Of a stretch of DNA of 64,000 nucleotides, positions 17,991-25,156 are shown piece after piece. The stretch covers positions 70,836-134,835 of the forward strand of contig CAKVLH010000004.1 of assembly GCA_934757245.1 (NCBI GenBank), read 5' to 3'. Each line of letters begins with the position of its first letter. The first letter of the stretch is position 1. The DNA comes from an uncultured Candidatus Melainabacteria bacterium. Its GTDB lineage: Bacteria > Cyanobacteriota > Vampirovibrionia > Gastranaerophilales > Gastranaerophilaceae. Below the pieces are notes generated by a model that worked only from the letters and a program-made list of their open reading frames with translations, was not told where the DNA came from and did no database searches. The position numbers and the translations under genes were made by a program.

Positions 17991-18185
17991 TTGACAATCT
18001 TTTTTATTGCATCATATATATTTAAATATACTGTAATTAAAATTCAGATAGAAAAATGTTATGCCAAAGTTATAAGTGGTGATTATTCTGAAGCAATTAC
18101 TAATTCGGGGTAAATGCTAAAAAGCTCTAAAATCAACAAGTTTTTTAGTAGTCGCTTTGGGGACTAAATTGAGCTGTTTTTGAAA
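17991..18185 (+). other. Gene-free stretch with a promoter-like and a foldable segment
   Basis: The 400-bp gap between 17837 and 18238 has no convincing gene. It contains TTGACA at 17991 with ATATAT 17 nt later, a good sigma-70-like pair on the plus strand. At 18123-18175 a nested fold is possible: AGCTC pairs with GAGCT, enclosing TTTAGT/ACTAAA arms. A 20-codon open stretch just before it reads like a worn TPR fragment (GDYSEAITN). A small RNA is possible but not established. Confidence 0.3.
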
Positions 18186-18211
18186 ATTTTAAAGTTCTAA
18201 AAACGCACTAA

Positions 18212-18236
18212 AAAGAGCCTTTTCAGGCTCTTTCTA
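18212..18236 (-). terminator. Terminator after tRNA-Ser
   Basis: Perfect 8-bp stem AAAGAGCC / GGCTCTTT. On the minus strand it follows the tRNA by a few bases and leads into TTTAG. It can also act on the plus strand. Confidence 0.7.
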
Positions 18237-18238
18237 AA

Positions 18239-18328
18239 TGGAGGAGGAGGTGGGATTCGAACCCACGGTACGCTCGCACGTACGACGGTTTTCAAGACCG
18301 CTCCAATCAACCGCTCTGGCACTCCTCC
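18239..18328 (-). tRNA. tRNA-Ser(UGA)
   Basis: Minus-strand cloverleaf: acceptor GGAGGAG / CTCCTCC, anticodon loop CTTGAAA giving UGA, a long variable arm (GTACGTGCGAGCGTAC) as expected for class II Ser tRNA, T-arm GTGGG-TTCGAAT-CCCAC. The 3' CCA appears encoded at 18239-18241. Confidence 0.96.
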
Positions 18329-18449
18329 AAAGATATTTAATTGGTAACAAATCAATTCTACACAAAAAAAAATTGATTGTAAAGGGGGTATTTTATATTT
18401 TCTGAAAATTTTAAGTTTGAGCTATAATAATACAAAAGAGAGGTTTACA

Positions 18450-19058
18450 ATGTTTGATTACTTTAAAGGCTTTATAACAGACAAAAGACGCACATCTAAA
18501 GGAACTTTTATAACGATTGAAGCTTCTAATATCGGCTACTTACTAGAAGTAACTGACCGCGATTTTATGCAATTTACTACCGATGAACAAAACATCCAGA
18601 AAGCATACACCCACCTTGCACACAGAGAAGACGCCATGTCTTTATATGGTTTTTCAAACAAAGAAACTCGCGATATATTTCAGATTCTACTTTCAGTTTC
18701 CGGCGTTGGTGCTAAAATGGCAATCGCACTTCTTAACGAATTTGATGCGTGCGATTTAATCTCACTCGTAATTGACGGAAATTTCAAAGAATTAACTAAA
18801 GCAAAAGGCGTAGGTCCTAAGCTTGCCCAAAAAATTATTCTTGAATTAAAAGACAAATTAATGAAAACAGAGCTTCCAAAAAGCACATCTTCAATTCCTC
18901 AAACGCAAGCACTTGAAGATACACAAGCTGTTCTTCTTTCTCTCGGCTATGACGAAAAAGAAATTGAAGATGCTTTAAAGAAAATTATGCCGAGCGTAGA
19001 AGACAATTCTAATTCAGAAGAAGTTTTACGCAAAGCTCTAACTTGTTTGTCAATGTAA
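18450..19058 (+). CDS. ruvA: Holliday junction branch-migration protein RuvA
   Basis: Tetrameric DNA-junction binding subunit that loads the RuvB motor. The 202-residue protein has the OB-fold N terminus (MFDYFKGFITD...), tandem helix-hairpin-helix motifs (LLSVSGVGAKMAIALL and KAKGVGPKLAQKIILELKDKL) and a C-terminal RuvB-binding domain (LLSLGYDEKEIEDAL). ATG 18450 is chosen because GAGAGG lies 6 nt upstream; an earlier in-frame ATG at 18417 has no such site. ruvC is 42 kb away and ruvB is not in this window. Confidence 0.94.
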   Translation: MFDYFKGFITDKRRTSKGTFITIEASNIGYLLEVTDRDFMQFTTDEQNIQKAYTHLAHREDAMSLYGFSNKETRDIFQILLSVSGVGAKMAIALLNEFDACDLISLVIDGNFKELTKAKGVGPKLAQKIILELKDKLMKTELPKSTSSIPQTQALEDTQAVLLSLGYDEKEIEDALKKIMPSVEDNSNSEEVLRKALTCLSM

Positions 19059-19086
19059 TGATTTTAAATTTGTTGAATCGTTTTGT

Positions 19087-19350
19087 TTAAAATCTAAAAT
19101 ATATAAATGGGTTGTACGTACTGCTTGCTATTGTAATTGTTGATAAGAATAACAAAACTAACAACCAAAGATTAACAATACATCTTACAATTGTCAATAA
19201 TATTGTCAATAGCATTATTGACAAATATTTTGGTTCTCCCCAAGCATAAAATATAATACTGGCAACTAAAAGTATCGGATTATGCAATTCTTTCTGTGTT
19301 TCCAGATATAACAGAAGTACGATTGGTAAGAAGAAATATATAAAAGTCAT
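19087..19350 (-). pseudogene. Truncated MBOAT O-acyltransferase, N-terminal fragment
   Basis: The first ~55 residues (LPIVLLLYLETQ..., LLVASIIFYAWGEPKYLSIM) match the start of AlgI/DltB-type membrane O-acyltransferases, which run about 450-500 residues. After SIMLLTILLTI the frame drifts into an unrelated hydrophobic tail and stops at residue 87, so the catalytic His part is gone. It lies directly after an integrase fragment on the same strand. Confidence 0.72.
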
Positions 19351-19370
19351 TGAACTCTAAATAGCATGAT

Positions 19371-19535
19371 TTACTCCTTATAAAAATCAACAACATTCTG
19401 TAAATTTGCTGGTGTTAAAAGTCCGCAATTTGTACCAATTACAAAAAGCAATAATTCTCTTGCCCCTTGCTTTGCTAATATTTTTTCAACCTTTTGAATG
19501 TCTTTTTTGTTTCTAATCGGTTCAACTGTTGCCAT
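19371..19535 (-). pseudogene. Truncated tyrosine recombinase, N-terminal fragment
   Basis: 54-codon frame from ATG 19533-19535 with AAGGAGG just upstream. MATVEPIRNKKDIQ...LAKQGARELLLFVIGTNCGL is the usual start of a stand-alone phage-type integrase (N-terminal core-binding part). It then stops, with no catalytic Arg-His-Tyr domain. It looks like the stub of an integrase interrupted when the MBOAT fragment was joined to it. Confidence 0.7.
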
Positions 19536-19617
19536 TTTGTAATCCTCCTTTTTAATTTAATTAAAAATTACAAAATGAAGATTTTGATAAAAATAGCAAG
19601 TATTCCTATTATAGTTA

Positions 19618-19797
19618 TCAATTTAGAAAGTTTGTGGCACAATCAGCCTATAGAGCAATTCCTAGATGGTGGAAACCTTTATTCGTACACGACAAACTTC
19701 TGTTGTGCAAAGGTGTAGAGATAGGAAGATGCCATGACAAAGCACGAAGTGCTTGTAATAGTAAAAAATGTCCTAGTAGTGATAGGACATTTTTTAC
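19618..19797 (+). ncRNA. Candidate structured small RNA, 6S-like rod
   Basis: A sigma-70 promoter TTGATA (19584-19589), 17 nt, TATTAT (19607-19612) is followed by a foldable stretch and a strong terminator. The predicted fold is a single irregular rod: TTTGTGGCA (19631-19639) with TGCC..ACAAA, a 19-nt one-sided bubble, TTCCTA with TAGGAA (19659/19722), ACCTTT with AAAGGT (19675/19709) and CACGACA with TGTTGTG (19688/19701). A small hairpin AAGCAC-GAA-GTGCTT and the terminator follow. Length near 180 nt and the closing-stem/bubble/rod layout recall 6S RNA, but I cannot confirm the family. No open frame fits. Confidence 0.5.
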
Positions 19798-19806
19798 TAT
19801 TACAAG
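19752..19806 (+). terminator. Strong 24-bp hairpin, probable RNA terminator
   Basis: Perfect 24-bp inverted repeat with a 7-nt loop. The top of the stem, AATGTCCTA / TAGGACATT, is followed by TTTT, so it works as an intrinsic terminator for the candidate RNA. The extended complementarity below that is unusually long. Confidence 0.75.
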
Positions 19807-19812
19807 TCTAAT

Positions 19813-19948
19813 GTAGGGATTGTGCAAGAGGTCGAAAGACCTCTCCCTACTCTCTTATTATAACTGATTTTTTTATTTTCAACCCCAATAAAGAAGTATT
19901 CTGTATATGTACCAAGAACTCTGTTAAAATGATTAAGTATCATTTTAA
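19813..19948. other. Two further hairpins in the gap before tRNA-Ile
   Basis: GTAGGGA ... AGAGGTC-GAAA-GACCTCT-CCCTAC folds at 19813-19850, and TTAAAATGAT / ATCATTTTAA at 19924-19948. Nothing else recognisable lies between the candidate RNA and tRNA-Ile. Confidence 0.55.
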
Positions 19949-20020
19949 TAGAGGGAGGCGAATTGAGAGCTTTGCTCGAATGAGCCGTATAAAGATATGA
20001 GTCCACTGCGGTAAATAAAA

Positions 20021-20044
20021 AAGACCTCTTTTGCAAGAAGTCTT
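20021..20044 (-). terminator. Terminator after tRNA-Ile
   Basis: Stem AAGACTTCTT / AAGAGGTCTT (one wobble) with loop GCAA and a TTTTTT tail on the minus strand, 8 nt beyond the tRNA. Confidence 0.8.
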
Positions 20045-20051
20045 CTTTATA

Positions 20052-20125
<74 letters not shown>

Positions 20126-20251
20126 GTATTCGGTTTTCATATCTCAAATAATCAGCTATTTATCCTCGACTACTCTCGACAAAATCTAATTTATCATGAA
20201 CATTTTTATAAATCAAGTGTTTATTTTTCTTTTGTCCTGCCACAAGTTCGA

Positions 20252-21373
20252 TTATCTTACATAAACTCTTGGAAGTCGTACTTTTAAGCGACAAGTTAAT
20301 TCATAATTAATCGTCCCCAAAATTTCTGCCCAGCTGTCTAAGCTTAAATCTTCGTCATCCAGAAGCGTAATTACATCACCAACTTGAGCATCAACATCAC
20401 CCAAATCAAACATCATTTGATCCATTGTAATATTTCCGATTTGACGGATCTTTTGTCCGTTGATTTTACCCCAAATTTTATTAGACAATCCTCTAGAAAC
20501 TCCGTCTGCATACCCAATAGGAATTGTTGCAACTCTTGTTGGTTCATAAGCGATAAATTTATGAGCATAACTTACGCCTTCACCTGCTTTAACTTCATGT
20601 ATATTTGTAATTCTACCTTTCAAGCCCATAACTTGTTTAACTGTTGGTTTGTAATTATATTTTGGCGGTAAATCCGGATACAAGCCGTAAAGTGAAATTC
20701 CGACACGCACCATGTTTGATTTTATATCATATGCAAAAGTTGCTGCCGTATTTTGGATATGCAACAACAAGCCCGTTGTATCAATGTTATCAACAACACT
20801 ATGCCATCTGTCAATCTGTTTTTGGGTTTCTTCTACTTCTTCTGCGGAAGCCAAATGCGTAAACACGCCCTCGAAGTTCAAGTAATCAGCCTTTTGTACT
20901 TGTTCAATGTATTTAACGCCATCTTCTGAACGAACGCCAATTCTATTCATGCCGGTGTCAATTTTCACATGAACTTTTGGGCGCATTCCCGTTCTTTCAT
21001 ATACTTCACGACAAGCCTTTAAGTGATCCTGGTTAAATATTGAAAATGCAATATCATTTTGCGTCGCAGATTCAATTGCCCATAAAGGAATTGCGCCAAC
21101 AACGAGAATAGGACATTTAATTTTTACGGCACGTAAATCTAAACCTTCATCAACCGACGATACGCCAAGCGCATCAACGCCGGAAGCAAGCATAGTTTGC
21201 GCAATCATAGAAGCTCCATGACCGTAAGCATCAGCTTTTACAATTGCTAAAAACTTTTTATTCGCAGGAATACCTTTTTTTATCTCAATTATATTCTGTG
21301 CCAAAGATTCCAAGTTAATCTCAACCCACGCATCCTTATGGATGTTTACATTTGCTTGTCTTACGTTTTTCAT
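20252..21373 (-). CDS. alr: Alanine racemase
   Basis: PLP enzyme that supplies D-alanine for peptidoglycan. The 373-residue protein has the TIM-barrel N domain with the PLP-lysine motif AIVKADAYGHG (Lys46), HVKIDTGMNRIGV in the middle, and the C-terminal catalytic tyrosine region GEGVSYAHKF followed by IPIGYADGVSRGLSNK and ITMDQMMFDLG. Length is normal. It stands alone downstream of tRNA-Ile's position on the opposite side of the small-protein gene at 21612, from which it diverges. Confidence 0.96.
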   Translation of the reverse strand: MKNVRQANVNIHKDAWVEINLESLAQNIIEIKKGIPANKKFLAIVKADAYGHGASMIAQTMLASGVDALGVSSVDEGLDLRAVKIKCPILVVGAIPLWAIESATQNDIAFSIFNQDHLKACREVYERTGMRPKVHVKIDTGMNRIGVRSEDGVKYIEQVQKADYLNFEGVFTHLASAEEVEETQKQIDRWHSVVDNIDTTGLLLHIQNTAATFAYDIKSNMVRVGISLYGLYPDLPPKYNYKPTVKQVMGLKGRITNIHEVKAGEGVSYAHKFIAYEPTRVATIPIGYADGVSRGLSNKIWGKINGQKIRQIGNITMDQMMFDLGDVDAQVGDVITLLDDEDLSLDSWAEILGTINYELTCRLKVRLPRVYVR

Positions 21374-21517
21374 ACCGAAGCTCCGTTTCTTTGCGCAATT
21401 TACGCACCTTATATAATTTCATAAAAATGAACAGCATTCAAGCAATCTTTTTCTTCTCTGCTCATACGAATTTAGATTGTTGCATTTGTAAAAAATAAAA
21501 ACATTTTTAAAATTTAC

Positions 21518-21583
21518 GTTAACATTTCTTCACAAAAGAGAAGAAAAAAGGCAATTTTCAAAAACTGAAATACTTTATATATA
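21518..21583 (+). promoter_or_regulatory. Shared regulatory module, copy A
   Basis: GTTAACATTT, CTTCACAAAA and GAGAAGAAAA in 10-bp phase, then AAGGCAATTTT, a 12-nt spacer and TACTTTATATAT (21572-21583). It ends 28 nt before the ATG of the 67-residue protein. Copies B and C have the same geometry to the base. Confidence 0.75.
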
Positions 21584-21611
21584 CATAAGAAGATTTTATA
21601 AGGAAGATATA

Positions 21612-21815
21612 ATGAACGAAAAAGAATTAAACGCAACAATGTCAGTTATCGCAGATCCAATAAAGAATGTTTATAAACTAGAATCAAGAAAAGACGTTGA
21701 AGAAATCCAAAGAATTTGCAGAATTTTTGCAATTTCTGATAGACAGGCAAACAAACACAAAATGTTATCAATCAAAAACTTGGCAACATTTAGACTTGTA
21801 TTAAGCAATAACTAA
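21612..21815 (+). CDS. Small protein of unknown function (67 aa)
   Basis: Not recognised. 67 residues, no signal peptide or membrane segment, moderately basic (many Lys and Arg), predicted mostly helical; it ends NLATFRLVLSNN. It has AAGGAAG 6 nt before the ATG, the shared module copy A upstream and a perfect terminator downstream, so it is almost certainly a real single-gene transcript. A second module copy (21969-22033) faces it from downstream on the other strand. Confidence 0.75.
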   Translation: MNEKELNATMSVIADPIKNVYKLESRKDVEEIQRICRIFAISDRQANKHKMLSIKNLATFRLVLSNN

Positions 21816-21837
21816 TTAGCTGGAATATTGAAATAGT

Positions 21838-21877
21838 AACGGGCGACAACTTAAAAAGTTGTCGCCCGTTTTTTTTA
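21838..21877 (+). terminator. Terminator of the 67-aa gene
   Basis: Perfect 15-bp stem AACGGGCGACAACTT / AAGTTGTCGCCCGTT with a 3-nt loop and a T8 tail. Confidence 0.95.
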
Positions 21878-21968
21878 TACGCGCAAAGAAAAAATGCGCA
21901 AAGAAAGAGCCAGTACATTGCCGGCTTTTTAAATTTCTACAACCTTTATCTAACCTTATTATTTATAT

Positions 21969-22033
21969 ATAAATAAAGTCTTATTTTTAATAAAAATTGC
22001 CTTTTTGAGTACATTTTGTAACTTTTTGTAACA
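21969..22033 (-). promoter_or_regulatory. Shared regulatory module, copy I, facing no gene
   Basis: On the minus strand: TGTTACAAAA, AGTTACAAAA and TGTACTCAAA in 10-bp phase, AAGGCAATTTT, 12 nt, GACTTTATTTAT. Geometry equals copies A-C. The next minus-strand gene is alr, 600 bp away. A transcript would cover an AGCCGG/CTGGCT hairpin near 21915-21935 and then run antisense to the 67-aa gene. Confidence 0.6.
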
Positions 22034-22049
22034 TTCATTATTTGAACCC

Positions 22050-22076
22050 TAAAGTTTTTCAAAAAAAAGCCGTAAT
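22050..22076 (+). promoter_or_regulatory. Sigma-28 (FliA)-like promoter
   Basis: TAAAGTTT, 11 nt, GCCGTAAT. The -35 and the spacing match the FliA consensus exactly and the -10 matches its GCCG start. It lies 107 nt before the ATG of the repeat protein. Confidence 0.5.
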
Positions 22077-22183
22077 ACAAAATAGAAATATTAAAATTTA
22101 TAGATTGGCTTGATTAGCACAATTTTTTCACAATTATGTATATCAAGGAATTATTACATTTTCTAAAAATAAGGAGATAAATA

Positions 22184-22960
22184 ATGTCAAACACAATCAG
22201 ACCAAAAATTATTGAAGCAATCAAACAAATCGCAAGTTCTGACAGTAGCGGCAACAGTAAGGCAAGAATTGATACTCAAAAAGAATTTAAAGCTTTACAA
22301 GATTATTTATCAGGCAATTATGAAGAATTAAATGCAACAGAGCGTAATTCTGTACAGAGATTACTAGATAACGCAAAAGAATATTTAAAAAATACCATAG
22401 GGAACGTAGAACAAAATATTGAAAATGAAGGTAAGATTAATCAAAAAAACAATGAAGATTTGACCAACAAAAAGCCATATGAAACAGACACTAGCGGAGA
22501 ACAAAATATCGAAAATGAAGGTAAGGTTAATCAAAAAAACAATGAAGATTTGACCAACAAAAAGCCATATGAAACAGACACTAGCGGAGAACAATATATT
22601 GAAAAAGAAGATAAGGTTAATCCAAATGGTGATGATGATTCGACCAACAAAAAGCCATATGAAACAGACACTAGCGTAGAACAAAATATTGGAAATGAAG
22701 ATAAGGTTAATCCAGAAGACAATGAAGATTCGACCAACAAAAAGCCATATGAAACAGACACTAGCGTAGAACAAAATATCGGAAATGAAGGTAAGGTTAA
22801 TCCAAATGGTGATGATGATTCGACTATAAAAGATAACCAAGAAACAAATGCATACCAGCAAAATAAAATACCAGGCAAAAAGGTTATACATAATGGCAAA
22901 ATGTGCATAAAAACACCAAACGGTAATTTGTACGATATGCAAGGTCGAAGAATTAAATAA
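22184..22960 (+). CDS. Acidic protein with 30-residue tandem repeats
   Basis: 258 residues, function unknown. Residues 1-75 are helical and soluble. Residues 76-195 are four 30-residue repeats (EQNIENEGK-NQKNNEDLTN-KKPYETDTSG), followed by a degenerate fifth. They are encoded by 90-bp DNA repeats and are strongly acidic and probably disordered. The C terminus, VIHNGKMCIKTPNGNLYDMQGRRIK split across residues 233-258, looks like a small folded tail; its YDMQGRR resembles the YNLQGRR of Bacteroidetes secretion tails, probably by chance. There is no signal peptide. AAGGAGAT precedes the ATG, with a sigma-28-like promoter upstream. Confidence 0.75.
   Translation: MSNTIRPKIIEAIKQIASSDSSGNSKARIDTQKEFKALQDYLSGNYEELNATERNSVQRLLDNAKEYLKNTIGNVEQNIENEGKINQKNNEDLTNKKPYETDTSGEQNIENEGKVNQKNNEDLTNKKPYETDTSGEQYIEKEDKVNPNGDDDSTNKKPYETDTSVEQNIGNEDKVNPEDNEDSTNKKPYETDTSVEQNIGNEGKVNPNGDDDSTIKDNQETNAYQQNKIPGKKVIHNGKMCIKTPNGNLYDMQGRRIK
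22409..22855 (+). repeat. 90-bp coding tandem repeats
   Basis: Four clear copies and a fifth diverged copy. Copies 1-2 and 3-5 form two subgroups (QKNNEDL against PNGDDDS or PEDNEDS), which suggests stepwise slippage or unequal crossover. Confidence 0.9.
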
Positions 22961-22965
22961 AATAT

Positions 22966-23170
22966 GTTGGGATGAAAGTTCAACTTACTAGCTTCATTTA
23001 GCCTTATAGATTTGGGAGGGGCTTGTTTAGTCAACAACGGATAGAAAGTTAATGATACCCTCTCCCACCTTCAGCACCGTCTTCATGTTGAATTGAACGA
23101 AGGAGAGGGAGTGGCATGCGTTAGATTGAATGTCGCAAGCGCGTTCCCTCGCCTTACAGGAGAGGGGTAG
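22966..23170. repeat. Intergenic palindromic repeat cluster
   Basis: GTTGGGATGAAAGTTCAAC at 22966 is a worn GTTGGG-family palindrome. A composite of CCCTCTCC ... GGAGAGGG palindromes follows (23057-23105 and 23142-23165), homologous in sequence and order to 55405-55580. No gene is seen in this gap. Confidence 0.7.
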
Positions 23171-23213
23171 GGAGAAGTGTTTATAAAATACCAAGCAAAC
23201 TGTTTAAAATTAT

Positions 23214-24530
23214 TTAACCGAATATCCAAATACCAATTAATGCAAACGCTATCAAAGCAATATTATAATGTAAGAATGTCGGAATGCAGGTATCAAAAAT
23301 ATGATTATGTTGTCCGTCCGCATTCAAACCTGCTGTTGGACCCAACGTTGTGTCAGAAGCTGGCGAACCCGCATCTCCCAAGGCAGCAGCCGCCGCCAAA
23401 AGCACTACAATTTGTTGCGGATTAAATCCCAAATGCGTACAAACAGGAATAAATAAAACTGCCAAAATCGGTATTGTACCAAAAGATGTACCAATACCGA
23501 TTGTTATGAATAAGCCGATAATTAAGATTATTAGTGATGTTAAAATAACATTGTTTGGCAAAACGCCAATAACAAGATTAACTAGCGAATCAATCGCGCC
23601 TGTTTCTTTCAGGACAGACGCAAAACCGGCTGCAACGAGCATTACAAATGCAATATATCCCATTAAATATATGCCTTCGTTCATCATGTGATCCATTTTA
23701 TCTTGCGGAATTACACCAAACGAGAAAATAATACCTAACCCGACAAGCGCACCAAGTGGCAATGATTGGGTTAACAATTGAACAACAAAAGTCGCAATCG
23801 CAGCCAGTATAACAATATAATGCCTTTTGCGAAATTTACCTTCGCCTTGTTCCATATTAGCAATAGGTCTATCGTCATATACTCTAGGTTTTCTATAAGT
23901 TACAAAAACAGCGACTAAAAATCCGACAATCATCCCCAAACCCAAAATAGAAGTAGATTTCCAGATTTCACTTCTCAAAATTTGAACTCCGTTTTGAGTC
24001 ATATTATCAGCAATCAGATTTTGGAAAATCAAACCAAATCCTGCAGGAATCGCTATATAAGGCATTTTCAAACCGAACGCTAAAACACAAGCTACCGCAC
24101 GTCTATCAATTTCTAGTTTATTCATTATTTTTAATAGTGGCGGAATAATTATTGGAATAAACGCTATATGAATCGGTACAATATTTTGAGAAGCCATAGC
24201 AATTAGAGTTAAGATTCCAAGCAATACGAATTTTTTACCGGCAACAACTTCTGTAATTTTTCTTGACAAAACATCCGTAAAACCTGAGTGTGCCATAGTT
24301 GCAGCAAATGCACCAAGTAAAATATAACTTAAAGCTGTTTCTGAATTTCCACCCATGCCGGATATAAAAACATCCATGATTTTTTGGATATGCATGCCCG
24401 AAACAAGCCCTGCAACAATTGTTGAAATAATTATTGCAAGTAAAACGTTAACTTTTCTGATACATAAAACACACAATAAAATTACAGCAACTAAAGCAGG
24501 GTTCAAACATAGCTGTAAAATCGTATTCAT
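23214..24530 (-). CDS. Na+/H+ antiporter family membrane protein
   Basis: 438 residues with about eleven to twelve hydrophobic helices, in the NhaC/YuiF-like ion transporter superfamily. A repeated small-residue motif pair is visible in GTSFGTIPILAVLFIPVC and ALGDAGSPASDTTLGPTAGLNADGQHNH near the C terminus, typical of the family. The transported ion is presumed Na+ against H+, but substrate is not proven by sequence. Its start overlaps the stop of the upstream 100-residue gene by one base, so it is the last gene of a four-gene operon led by a DNA methylase. Confidence 0.85.
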   Translation of the reverse strand: MNTILQLCLNPALVAVILLCVLCIRKVNVLLAIIISTIVAGLVSGMHIQKIMDVFISGMGGNSETALSYILLGAFAATMAHSGFTDVLSRKITEVVAGKKFVLLGILTLIAMASQNIVPIHIAFIPIIIPPLLKIMNKLEIDRRAVACVLAFGLKMPYIAIPAGFGLIFQNLIADNMTQNGVQILRSEIWKSTSILGLGMIVGFLVAVFVTYRKPRVYDDRPIANMEQGEGKFRKRHYIVILAAIATFVVQLLTQSLPLGALVGLGIIFSFGVIPQDKMDHMMNEGIYLMGYIAFVMLVAAGFASVLKETGAIDSLVNLVIGVLPNNVILTSLIILIIGLFITIGIGTSFGTIPILAVLFIPVCTHLGFNPQQIVVLLAAAAALGDAGSPASDTTLGPTAGLNADGQHNHIFDTCIPTFLHYNIALIAFALIGIWIFG

Positions 24531-24832
24531 TATCTAGCTTCTTCTTCCTGCAATAAATTTATCAAATCCAAAGCAACTTCTTTTTGTATTTCTTGAGGAA
24601 GTGATTTAAGGTATTCAAAAGATTCGGCAATTTTTTGGTCTGTATCATACCAACGTCTAAGCACATAAGTAAAAGCATCGGTTAAAATATTATCCGCCAA
24701 ATCAATTCCATTATCTTTTGATTTTTGCACAATCAAATCCGCACACTTGTACTGCGTCATAATATTAGCATTTCTCATTAAGCTAACTGCCAAACTAACT
24801 GTAGGATCAACATCATACCAACGTTTATACAT
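24530..24832 (-). CDS. Conserved small helical protein (100 aa)
   Basis: Not recognised. It contains two similar segments, RWYDVDPTVSLAVSLMRNA near the start and RRWYDTDQKIAESFEYLKS near 60, suggesting an internal duplication of a helical hairpin. No membrane segment. It overlaps the antiporter gene by one base and follows the DUF167 gene by 36 nt. Confidence 0.75.
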   Translation of the reverse strand: MYKRWYDVDPTVSLAVSLMRNANIMTQYKCADLIVQKSKDNGIDLADNILTDAFTYVLRRWYDTDQKIAESFEYLKSLPQEIQKEVALDLINLLQEEEAR

Positions 24833-24868
24833 ACAAACACCTTTTCTTTTTATAGTATAGTTTTTAGA

Positions 24869-25156
24869 CTATTTTGTCAATTCAGAAATGACATTTTGTT
24901 TCTTTTCTTCATCATTTATTGAAAACAAGAGCGTCTTTTCTTTTGAAGTATCACCTTTTACAATTTGAATACTTGTTTTTGGAATTTTAAATTTTTTAGA
25001 TAAAAATTCTACAAGCGCTTTATTCGCTTTGTTTTCAATCGGTTGAGCCGTAACTTTTACCTTAATAAATTCATCTTCAATAATCAAATCGTTCTTCGAA
25101 GAATTAGGAACAATCTTAATCCTAATCAACAAGCCGTCTTGAGTTTCTTTTATCAT
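24869..25156 (-). CDS. DUF167 / YggU-family protein
   Basis: 95 residues. RIKIVPNSSKNDLIIEDEFIKVKVTAQPIENKANKALVEFLSK is diagnostic of the DUF167 fold (split here as VPNSSKNDL, VTAQPIENKANKALVEF). The family is widespread, with no settled function. It overlaps the preceding methylase by 4 bp (ATGA), so the two are translationally coupled. Confidence 0.9.
   Translation of the reverse strand: MIKETQDGLLIRIKIVPNSSKNDLIIEDEFIKVKVTAQPIENKANKALVEFLSKKFKIPKTSIQIVKGDTSKEKTLLFSINDEEKKQNVISELTK

Noticed and set aside
19634..19816. 60-codon frame in the candidate RNA
   Set aside because: No ribosome site; base pairing and the terminator explain the sequence better than a protein.
22409..22855. CRISPR-like periodicity at 90 bp
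   Set aside because: It is an in-frame coding repeat with coding-type substitutions, not repeat-spacer alternation.
22385..22942. Long hydrophobic frame antisense to the repeat protein
   Set aside because: It is the complement of acidic, Asn/Lys-rich repeats, which always reads as Ile/Phe/Leu; there is no start context.
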